A stretch of 21,188 nucleotides of DNA from a virus, in IMG/VR virus record IMGVR_UViG_3300020185_000300, positions 1 through 21,188 of that record, one strand, 5' to 3'. Below the pieces are notes generated by a model that saw nothing but the letters and a program-made list of their open reading frames with translations, was not told the origin of the DNA and searched no databases. Positions 1-8,100 of the stretch are shown one piece after another. A program made the translations under genes and the position numbers. How positions within the stretch are numbered: position 1 is the first letter of the stretch; the number at the start of each line of letters is the position of its first letter.

Positions 1-2840
1 TCCTCGTCTAATATGTCTTTATACTTTTCAGCAGCTTCTTCAGCTGTTTCAATTATTTCTAAATTAGCACCTTTTACTTTACCCGCTGTTTTAGCTCTAG
101 ATATAATTTCTTCTTTAAGATATAACTCATAAGCTTGCTCTTTAGCTAGTTCAAGTGTATACTTACCCTCTAATTTAAACTTAGCTTCTTGAATTAGGTT
201 GTTATATCTAGTAGGGTCAGATTCTTCTAGTAAAGCAAACTCAGGAGCATATCTTTGCATATTTTCTTCAGACAAAGAATATTGCTTTGCAGCATTTTTT
301 TTATCAAAATCTACTTTTAAGTCATTTAAAAGTTTTTGTTTAGTTTTATTATCTAAAGTTTTATCTTGCTCTAGCTCTTTAGCTTGATTCTGTAGATCTG
401 CTAACTCTTTGTTTAAGCTTATAACTCTTTTAGCGTGTGTAGCTGTTAAATTGTTGTTTATTATGTTTTCAGCTTTTAGTATAGCCTCTTGTACTTGCAG
501 TTGCTTTGATTTTATATTTTTAGCAAGTAGTTTTGCTGGGGTAAATTTTTTATCACCTATTTCATTATACTTTATACTTAGCTCTTTTATTTCATTTTGT
601 AGTTTTCTAACATTTTCATAATCATTATAAGTTGAAAATTTAGAAGTATAAGCGCCTTTTAAGAAAGGAATACCAGACATTATTAAACTCATACCAAAAC
701 CTGATACACCGGCATGATCAACGTTCTCTAGGGTATCAACACCATCTAAAAGATTTTGAGCTATTTGGGTTGGTATTTCACCAGCTGGTTCTAATAATGA
801 ATCTAAAAGAATCATTTCACCTTTTGACTTTACGTATTCTCTCGTTGAATTATCTAAAAGATCATTTCCTCCCTTTAGTTTCCAATTAGCTTTAGCTCTT
901 CTGAGTATTGGAACAGTTGTTAACTCTGAAAACACACCCTCCGCTAACCCATAGCCAAAGCTTTTAAGCCAAAACTCAGCGCCAGAATATTCAGCTTTTC
1001 CAGTAGCCATTTCATACTGCATGTCTATCATTTTACCACCCATTGACGATGCTCCAATAACTATACTAGCTGATCCACCAGAAGCGGCCATAGTTAGCAA
1101 TATAGGTATTTGATTTGATGTTTCTTGGATCCAAAACTTACCAAAATTAGAAGCGCTATCAAAAGACTCTTTCAAACTAACGTCTCTAACGTAGGAATTT
1201 CTGACTTGTTGAGAATACTTGGAATATTCAACAGCTGATTCATCTAAAAATTTATTAACAGAACTATCCCTTGGCGCTGCTATAGTTAGTAATTTACTAC
1301 CAAGGTAACCTATTCCAAAACCTATATCTAAAAAACCAACACCTACATTTGCTAAATATTTCTCGTGTAAGTCATAGTTTTTACTAGCGGCATCAAGGGC
1401 TAGATTTAAATCTCTTATATCACCTAAAGCTTCTATTTTTTTAGCATACGCGTCTCTAGCTAAACGAAACTCTGAATTTAAGTTCTCAGTTGAAGCTTTT
1501 AATATGTTATAAACGTTTTCATCTATTACATCTCCATTTTCAAGCTTAACATTTCTATTACCACTTTTGTATTCTAACCCTAATTCATTTAAGTCTTTTT
1601 CAATATCTAATTCGCTTGGTATACTTGTTGAGTATTTTTCAATAATAGAATCATAAATCTTTGCTTGCTCTGTAGCTATATTTATAGACTCGTCAGCGTC
1701 TTGAACTTTCTTGTCTTGTCTTTCTTTAGCTAAATATGACCCTTGGTATAGAAAAGCTTGTGCTTCTTTATCATTAGAAGAGTTTTCTATTAGCTCTTTA
1801 TTTATTTCACGTATCGCTTCATTTCTAGCTTGATTAAAAAGATCTTGTCGAACCTGTTGCTTAGCTAGTTCACTAGCTTTATTGTCTGATATACTTTTGT
1901 TACTAGATTTTATTAAATTGTATTGAGCCTCTATTTCTTCACTATATGGACTTATTGTTTTAATAAATCTTCTACCGCCTTCTTTAGTGTACTCATAAGA
2001 AGATTCTGTATAAGAATCAAATAATCCAGGGTTAATTAAATATTTTTGCTTATCAGTTTCGAGTCTTTTATTTAGCTCTGGTTTTATTATGTTTTCTTGA
2101 GTATCGTAGTATTTAGCGGCTATCTTTGCTTGTTTTATCTGGTATGATCTACTGTCTAATATATTTTTATTTTTTTCAGTAAAATCTTTAATTATTTTAT
2201 TATTTTCTTTTATTACATCTTCATCTGTCGTATTGAATACTATAGTATCAGATTCATTTATCTCGCCTGTTTCAGGATCTTCTATTACAAGTTTTGTTAA
2301 TGAATTAGATACAACACCTCTTTCTCTGGCTGCAGTAATAGGTTCTACATCACTCGCTCTATAAATTCCAGAGCCTGCAAACTTTAAATCTAGCAACTGT
2401 GCAGCCTCATCAGCCTCTAAGTTGTAATAATCTTTATCTATTGGAGATGAAACATCATAGTCAAACTTCTCGGTAGTTATTTTTACCGCTTCGTTTTGAA
2501 ATGTCTGAGGCTTTGCTCCAAAAGCTTTAGCGTACTCATCAAACGTTTTTGGGTAATTTTCAGTTCCAGCAAAGTTTTTTAAATAGTCATCCTCATAAAC
2601 TATAGTGCCGCTTTTAAACTTTATATATCTATCATCTTCTGGTTGCTCCAAAGAACCACTCACCGAACTGGACACCGTACTTTTTGGATCCACCTTGGTG
2701 TCTTTCTTTGTGTCTCCTTTTGCTTTTTTTGGGTCTGTAGGATTGTTTATTTTTTTTATAAAATCATTTAAACTTCCTCTAGTTTCTATATCTTCTTTGT
2801 TATATAGATCTATTAATTCATCTATTGTGTATTCAAACAT
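1..2840 (-). CDS. Very long virion protein, N-terminal 946 residues (partial, runs off left edge); candidate internal/ejected protein
   Basis: An uninterrupted reading frame starts at the ATG at 2838-2840 and is still open at base 3, so at least 946 residues are present without a stop. It begins MFEYTIDELIDLYNKEDI. Residues 1-500 are mostly charged, Lys/Glu/Asn-rich and helical-looking. Three hydrophobic Gly/Ala/Ile-rich stretches follow at about 499-527 (FLDIGFGIGYLG), 577-612 (IPILLTMAASGGSASIVIGA) and 710-728 (GFGMSLIMSGIPFL), the kind of segment that could insert in a membrane. After these the chain is again charged and coiled-coil-like, with Lys/Glu/Leu repeats at 740-850. There is no signal peptide. 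It is the last gene of the tail block, where podoviruses place internal virion proteins ejected into the host, and where crAss-like phages place giant cargo proteins including a virion RNA polymerase. No catalytic motif is visible in the part present. The role is inferred from position, length and hydrophobic segments; the gene itself is certain. Confidence 0.9.
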   Translation of the reverse strand, partial: MFEYTIDELIDLYNKEDIETRGSLNDFIKKINNPTDPKKAKGDTKKDTKVDPKSTVSSSVSGSLEQPEDDRYIKFKSGTIVYEDDYLKNFAGTENYPKTFDEYAKAFGAKPQTFQNEAVKITTEKFDYDVSSPIDKDYYNLEADEAAQLLDLKFAGSGIYRASDVEPITAARERGVVSNSLTKLVIEDPETGEINESDTIVFNTTDEDVIKENNKIIKDFTEKNKNILDSRSYQIKQAKIAAKYYDTQENIIKPELNKRLETDKQKYLINPGLFDSYTESSYEYTKEGGRRFIKTISPYSEEIEAQYNLIKSSNKSISDNKASELAKQQVRQDLFNQARNEAIREINKELIENSSNDKEAQAFLYQGSYLAKERQDKKVQDADESINIATEQAKIYDSIIEKYSTSIPSELDIEKDLNELGLEYKSGNRNVKLENGDVIDENVYNILKASTENLNSEFRLARDAYAKKIEALGDIRDLNLALDAASKNYDLHEKYLANVGVGFLDIGFGIGYLGSKLLTIAAPRDSSVNKFLDESAVEYSKYSQQVRNSYVRDVSLKESFDSASNFGKFWIQETSNQIPILLTMAASGGSASIVIGASSMGGKMIDMQYEMATGKAEYSGAEFWLKSFGYGLAEGVFSELTTVPILRRAKANWKLKGGNDLLDNSTREYVKSKGEMILLDSLLEPAGEIPTQIAQNLLDGVDTLENVDHAGVSGFGMSLIMSGIPFLKGAYTSKFSTYNDYENVRKLQNEIKELSIKYNEIGDKKFTPAKLLAKNIKSKQLQVQEAILKAENIINNNLTATHAKRVISLNKELADLQNQAKELEQDKTLDNKTKQKLLNDLKVDFDKKNAAKQYSLSEENMQRYAPEFALLEESDPTRYNNLIQEAKFKLEGKYTLELAKEQAYELYLKEEIISRAKTAGKVKGANLEIIETAEEAAEKYKDILDE

Positions 2841-2860
2841 TTTATTATATTATTTATTAG
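2841..2860 (-). promoter_or_regulatory. A/T-only translation leader before the long left-edge gene
   Basis: Read on the minus strand, this short leader is almost entirely A and T (CTAATAAATAATATAATAAA, then ATG) and has no purine-rich Shine-Dalgarno element. The stop codon of the 405-residue gene lies inside it (TAA at 2857-2859). Such leaders are typical of translation starts in Bacteroidota, where A/T-rich unstructured sequence replaces Shine-Dalgarno pairing. That functional reading is inferred. Confidence 0.35.
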
Positions 2861-4074
2861 AAAAATGATTTTACGCTTTCGAAATTTTCAGGGTCAAATG
2901 TGATTTCTTTACCATCGTTATCCTTTACTGGAGAAACTACTCCTTTATCAAAAAACATTAACTGATATTTCTCGTTTTGTGGCACATATTGTAAAAGCAT
3001 GTTGTTTTTTAAATTGATTACGCCCTTCTTATCCCAAGAATTCTTAGCGGCAGCAATCCTTTCTTCTGTGCTAGACGCGCTACTAGGTTTTCCTCCGCTT
3101 TTAGAATTTTTCTCTCTCTGCACTACATCATAAGCAGCTTGCGAAAGTCTTTCTACGTTGTTTAAAGTACCTTCAATGAAAGCTGTTGTATCATCTACGT
3201 CAGGATTAGCTGCCTTATATGCTTTTATATCTTTTAATACGTTTTCACCTAAATAACCATCATTTAGAAGAGATTTCACAGTGTTTTTGTCTTTTATAAC
3301 ATCTAATAAATAATCTCTAAATGGAGCTCTGTCAGTAGGAGTTAATGGCTTAGCACTTCTAACTCTTTTAGCTACAGCATCGTTAACAAGCGTAGCAGGA
3401 TCTCTTTGCGCATACGATGGCAATTCATAACTTTTAACAGAAACATTACCAAAACTTGCATCTCCATTATCAGATATAGACAAAACATTATTAGGGTCAA
3501 AAAATGTTTTTGTAGATTCAATTTTATCCTTATCACCGTATGTTACAAAAAATGTGTTAAAATCTCCAATAAATTTAGTTTGTTGTGTATTATATTTTTT
3601 TAGATCTCCTGCTAAATTAACTATAGAAGTTTGCACGTTATTGAGCTCACTAGTTAGTTCAGCATATTTATCATCAAAAGGAGACATTTTAGATAATTCA
3701 CTAGCTATTTCAACGTATTTGTTTCTTTTGTCTACAACAAAGTCTTTTACTGCGTTCAAGTTGCCAGCTGACGACAAACCCGTAGTGTCCACGTTTGATC
3801 TTAGTTGGCTTTGAAGAGAAGCCATTTTATTTTTTTGCTGGTTAAACTCAGCTCTATTTCGCGCCTCTATTTTTTCAGCTTCAGCAGCCTTTTTTTTAGC
3901 GGCAGCTTCAGCTTTAGCTTCTTGCTCTTTAATTCTTTTTTCAGCTTTTGCAAAGCTTTTGTCTATAACTGCCGAGCTATCAACAAAGCCACCGGTATTA
4001 GTAGCGCCTGAGGCAGCGAAACCAGCTCCTTTTATTAAATTTTGATTTGTAGGTATTCTTCTATATTGTGCCAT
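2857..4074 (-). CDS. 405-residue virion protein candidate with N-terminal coiled coil
   Basis: I do not recognise a named family. The start at 4072-4074 follows a TAAAATATG context that recurs at other starts in this window. Residues 1-38 are Gly/Ala/Ser/Thr-rich and low in charge. Residues 39-96 form a strongly charged Ala/Lys/Glu/Gln helix (AKAEKRIKEQEAKAEAAAKK) that should be a coiled coil. From about 100 to 180 more helical sequence follows, and the C-terminal 200 residues look globular. There is no signal peptide, membrane segment or cysteine. It sits between the Gln-rich 207-residue protein and the very long left-edge protein, all in the same direction with gaps of about 20 bases, so the three are probably co-expressed. 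By position it is a candidate internal or ejection protein, or a tail accessory; this is inference from context. Confidence 0.85.
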   Translation of the reverse strand: MAQYRRIPTNQNLIKGAGFAASGATNTGGFVDSSAVIDKSFAKAEKRIKEQEAKAEAAAKKKAAEAEKIEARNRAEFNQQKNKMASLQSQLRSNVDTTGLSSAGNLNAVKDFVVDKRNKYVEIASELSKMSPFDDKYAELTSELNNVQTSIVNLAGDLKKYNTQQTKFIGDFNTFFVTYGDKDKIESTKTFFDPNNVLSISDNGDASFGNVSVKSYELPSYAQRDPATLVNDAVAKRVRSAKPLTPTDRAPFRDYLLDVIKDKNTVKSLLNDGYLGENVLKDIKAYKAANPDVDDTTAFIEGTLNNVERLSQAAYDVVQREKNSKSGGKPSSASSTEERIAAAKNSWDKKGVINLKNNMLLQYVPQNEKYQLMFFDKGVVSPVKDNDGKEITFDPENFESVKSFF

Positions 4075-4094
4075 ATTTTACTTATAATGAATTG

Positions 4095-4718
4095 TTAATT
4101 CTCACCATCTGATTGTTCATCAGAAAATTGAGAAGCAGCTACACCTACTAAGTCACCTATGCCACCCATAATGCTTTGCGTAGCACCTTGTCTAGCTGCT
4201 TTTGCGGCACCTAATCTTTGTTGAGACATACCTAATAATGTTTCATCTCTATACTGCTCTTGTTGCCTAGAGTATATATCACCTTCTCTTTCCAGCGATT
4301 GTAGTTGACCAGCCATTTGTCTTTCAGCCATTTGATTAGCTCTTTCTTGTTGACCTATGCTTAAAGACGCTTGCGCTAAGTTCTGCGACTGCTGATTAGC
4401 TAAAGACTGAGCTAGACCAGCTATACCGCTTCCACCAGCAGCGCCTTGCATGTTAGTCATTATATTCTGTAAACCTTGCTGTTGCTGTTGCGCAGCAAAT
4501 TCAGCTTGTTTAGTATTAACCGTAAGATCTTCATACACGTTTTCCATGTTAGAGTAAGGATTTGATATGTCCATTTCTCTAAATCTTTGCATGTACATGT
4601 CTTTTTCTTTTTGAGCTGCCGCTTCTTCGCGTCTTCTTCTTCCGCTTCCAAACACGCCTTGGCCTATCTTCATCAAACCGCTAGCCGCTCCCATTATTGC
4701 TCCTGCTGGATTTACCAT
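4095..4718 (-). CDS. Gln/Ala/Gly-rich internal virion protein candidate (gp14-like in character)
   Basis: The 207-residue product begins MVNPAGAIMGAASGLMKIGQ, a small-residue-rich amphipathic segment, followed by a basic cluster GSGRRRREE at about 25-33. Residues 70-170 are exceptionally rich in Gln and Ala (a QQQQQ run at about 78-82, then many QQ and NQ pairs) and should be a long helix. Residues 175-197 return to Gly/Ala/Ile (SIMGGIGDLVGVAASQ), a second possible membrane-active segment, and the tail is acidic. A glycine-rich hydrophobic patch at each end with a Gln/Ala helix between resembles in character the small T7-type internal core protein that is ejected into the cell envelope. That analogy rests on composition and gene order, not on alignment. 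It lies between the 108-residue tail protein and the 405-residue protein in the same operon. Confidence 0.86.
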   Translation of the reverse strand: MVNPAGAIMGAASGLMKIGQGVFGSGRRRREEAAAQKEKDMYMQRFREMDISNPYSNMENVYEDLTVNTKQAEFAAQQQQQGLQNIMTNMQGAAGGSGIAGLAQSLANQQSQNLAQASLSIGQQERANQMAERQMAGQLQSLEREGDIYSRQQEQYRDETLLGMSQQRLGAAKAARQGATQSIMGGIGDLVGVAASQFSDEQSDGEN

Positions 4719-4740
4719 AATTTATTTATTTTATTATATA
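4719..4740 (-). promoter_or_regulatory. A/T-only translation leader before the Gln-rich gene
   Basis: All 22 bases upstream of the start at 4718 are A or T. On the minus strand the leader begins TATATAATAAAATAAATAAA, nearly the same as the leader at 5082-5100 in front of the 108-residue gene. No Shine-Dalgarno motif is present. A role in ribosome recruitment is inferred; promoter activity cannot be excluded because of the TATAAT-like start. Confidence 0.35.
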
Positions 4741-4754
4741 GTTATTATTACGCA

Positions 4755-5081
4755 TTATTTACTACTTTCAAATATTTCAGATCCTACTGAAAACAACTCT
4801 GCTTTTTCTATCGAATCATTTCTTAGTTCTACTTCTGCAAAGTACCCTAAAAGACCGCTAGTATTAGCTATAGTGTCTTTAGAAAACAATATAAACGAAC
4901 TAGTTGTTGGCCTAACTGTTGTTGAAGGTATTCTACATGTTATTGAGTTTGAGGAAATAGCTGTTATCAATCCTATTGTTGTTATATTTTCACCCATAGC
5001 ATCATTTGTGTAATACGCTGTGTCACCTACTTGCACAGAAACTTGAAGTGGGTTTGTAAAATTTATAGTTATCTCGTCCAT
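4755..5081 (-). CDS. Small (108-residue) conserved tail/structural protein
   Basis: The product begins MDEITINFTNPLQVSVQVGD and reads as an all-beta protein: alternating hydrophobic and polar strands with turns at DTAYYTNDAMGEN and SSNSITC. The second half contains SFILFSKDTIANTSGLLGYF followed by a Glu/Lys-rich end (EVELRNDSIEKAELFSVGSE). I recall small proteins with this kind of sequence directly downstream of the large tail protein in uncultured marine phages, but no function is known to me. It starts 14 bases after the stop of the 1981-residue tail gene, so it is almost certainly co-transcribed with it. A tail-tip, fibre-base or minor virion role is plausible. There is no signal peptide or transmembrane segment. 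Confidence 0.86.
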   Translation of the reverse strand: MDEITINFTNPLQVSVQVGDTAYYTNDAMGENITTIGLITAISSNSITCRIPSTTVRPTTSSFILFSKDTIANTSGLLGYFAEVELRNDSIEKAELFSVGSEIFESSK

Positions 5082-5100
5082 TATTTATTTATTTATTATA
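5082..5100 (-). promoter_or_regulatory. TAAATAAATAAA translation leader before the 108-residue gene
   Basis: The minus strand reads TATATAATAAATAAATAAAT just before the ATG (positions 5100-5081), wholly A/T with a perfect 4-base AAAT period. The TAA stop of the large tail gene (5096-5098) is embedded in it. No Shine-Dalgarno element is present. It closely matches the leader at 4719-4740. Confidence 0.35.
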
Positions 5101-8100
5101 TACAAATAGTTCCAGAATTAGTAACAACACCCGAAGAATTTATTTGCGCTGGATATTTTATATTGTTAGAGGATAGGGTTACAGTATAGTAATTACCATC
5201 ACCAACAAACGGAGTAACTCCGTCCACGCCATAAACTGTATCGCCAGTAGAAACTACACCATCTGTAAACGTATCTACAAAACAAACTTCGGTAGAGGAT
5301 AAAGAGCAATCAGCAGAAACGGTTGAAGTGCTAGATATCAATGCTTGTGGTGGTTTTACTATAACGGTTCTAGTTACTTGAGTAGCAGGTGTACCAGCGC
5401 TGTTAGTTACGTTATAAGTGACAACGTAGGTTCCTATAGTAGCCGTGTTAACCGGATTAACAGTAACAATACTACTGGTAATATCACCATCAACAGAATC
5501 TGTAGCTGTTGCTCCTTGGTCGGTATATGTATCATTTCTAAAAATATCTATAGTTGCTCTACCTATTCTAGTTATAACCGGTAGCACTGGATTTAAACAG
5601 TTTTGATTTCTAACTATAGGGTTTGGCTGAGTCAGGTCAAGCACGGTTCCACCAATAGTATCCTTAAACGTAAAGTTAAATACCTCATCTGTAAACGGGC
5701 TTGATTGAGCAGCAAATGTAACATCGTTAGATATTGTTCCAGAAGAAGGCATAGTTATTGACCAATTACTAGCGCCACCTTCGAATGTACTGTTACTATT
5801 ACTAGCTTCTACAACTAATGTTGCACCTGGAGAACCTGTAACTGTCAACGCTATAGTTTCTCCCGCGCAGCTTACATCTCTCTTAAAAAACGAGTAAGAT
5901 ATAGGCTCTTGACCAATTAAAACTGAGTTGGCTACTATTTCTATTATGTCGGTAGAATCGCTTGAAGGAAATTCGTAGGTTGTAGTAAAAGTTATACCTG
6001 TTAAAAGTCCATTAGTATATGTTTCGTTAGACGAAGCAAATGTATAGTTAGAGGCATCTCCAGTATTTACAAATATAAACGGTGTTTCCTGGAAGTAGTA
6101 TTGGTTTTCACTTCCTGACGTTATTGTTATAGCCCTAGAATCTACTTGAACAGAAGAACCAGCTATTCCAGACACAGGTGTTAAAACTATATCTTGACTA
6201 GAAGGCGTAACCTCACCTGTTTCTGTTATTCTAAGTGTAGGATTTAAAGTAAACTCTTGCTCGGTAGCAAAGTTACCACCAACACACACTTCCACTGTTA
6301 ACTCGCTTGCTGGCATAGTGTAATTTGCCCAATTAACAGTCATTAATATATTATCACCGTCTTGAGTAAAAGTATAAGAATTTATCTCAGGATTAGTGCC
6401 AACTGTAATCTGCGTAGAGTCCAAATTAAAACCTTGAGCTGGCGTAATTGTTATAACACTATCGCTTAACGTGTTTAAATTAGTGCCTTCTTCAACAGGT
6501 CGAGTAGTTGAGCTAGCTGTGAAACTAGAAGTTATGCAGCTAGGGTCTATAGTTAAGTTTAAGTTGTAATCTACTTGCAAGTCACCAGTTATTGAACTCG
6601 GATTACCTACACCCTGCATGGAGAACTCCCTAGAATCTAACTCGCTGGTTTTAGTGCTTAAACCTTTTATGTAATTAAAATACTTACCTTCTTTATCTAA
6701 AAACTCTTTCACAGAACCACCTTGCAGGTTTGTAGCTATGTTATTACAATACCAGCCTTTAGTAGTGGCACGCGATGTTGGATTTAAATTTCCAGCTTGT
6801 ATTTGAGCTAAAGAAAACTTTCTTGAATCACCGCTGATGCTATACACATACTCTTTAGACTCTGTTCCAGAGTAGTTTAATGTTTTAAACCTCTTAACAG
6901 AGTTAGGAGCTTCATTTATCAAAAACTTTATAGAGCTATCATACTGTACGCCGTAAAAGTTATTTCTATCTACACTCTCGTCTCCGTGCTTCCATATCTT
7001 ACCTTTATTTAAAGAATAATAAGTATTGTTTAGTGAAATAGCAAATTCAGGTATAAAATCTTTTCTACTTGTCCAACCTCTAACATCCTCACTAAATGAT
7101 ATAGTTGTACCTGTTTCATTTAAGTTGTTAACTCTGTTTAGGTCTAGTTTTGTCTGCCATTCACTAGTCAAAGTATCTAATGTTAAGTTGTAAACGTTTT
7201 TATCATCGTCATAAGAACCCAGGAGGCGTTTAGAGGCATGTAAGTTGTTACTAAAAAAGTCTGACATATTAGCAGATGAAATTTCTTCTAAACCATTTCT
7301 AGACAGTCTTAAAACAACTCCTCTATTTTTGTCTGTAAAATAAGCTCTAAAACCATAAGAAGCAAATGACTCTGGGTTTTTAGATATACCGTATTCACCT
7401 ACGAAAGGTATAGACTGACCAAGAACAGCTGTGTTACCGACTATGTTAGTATTACCATCAGCATTATATAGAGCATCTTTGTTTGCTAAAACTTTTAATA
7501 TTTTATCTTCGCATAAAGTTATTAAATCTGTATCTCTAGCATGTAATTTCTGTACACTAGTGTAATAAGGGTTTAAGTCTTTGGTTATAGGCTCTGCGGC
7601 TATAAATTGATTTAATCTATTGATACCAGATGTAGAGTTAAATATTTGAGAAAATATTAAACTAGTAGGTCTTTTTTCTTCTGCGTAAGTTTCATCTAAA
7701 ACAGTTGAAACAACCGGTCCTTTATCTATTATTGATTGATTAAAGTCATCTCTTATTCTATTAGATTCTACACCTTGGCCAAAAGAATAACAGTTAAACC
7801 AAGGTAGTCTTGCTATTGGCTGATGACTAGCCGTTGAGGTTCCCGGATTAACAATATCATACACATCACTAGCTGAGTTGTAGAGATCTAAATCTACAGC
7901 TTCTTTAGGATATGTTTCAAACACAGCTGGATTTTCGGAAGTAAAATCAGCGCCATCTGGATCAAAATAAATTTCAACAAATTCAATAAGGCTTCTGCCT
8001 TCGTCTTCAAGACCTCCGACAGGAATAGGAGATTGATATTCAGCAGGCAACCAAGCTATAGGTTTGTCTATAGTTATATTCCACCTTACAACTCTTTGAG

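Noticed and set aside
199-621. Plus-strand frames of 62 and 70 codons near the left edge
   Set aside because: Antisense to the coiled-coil part of the long left-edge protein; Phe/Ser/Cys-rich composition is the mirror of Lys/Glu/Ala codons.
2605-2868. Plus-strand frame of 87 codons opposite the start of the long left-edge gene
   Set aside because: It is Phe/Leu/Ser-rich, as expected when a Lys/Glu/Asn-rich gene is read on the other strand, and it has no leader like those of the real genes.
3406-4011. Three plus-strand frames (65, 86 and 68 codons) opposite the 405-residue gene
   Set aside because: They overlap one another and the real gene, and show the Phe/Ser/Leu bias of antisense reading.
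5345-5584. Plus-strand 79-codon frame rich in Ser, Tyr and Asn
   Set aside because: It is the complement of the DUF5011-like region, whose minus-strand reading has a recognisable domain.
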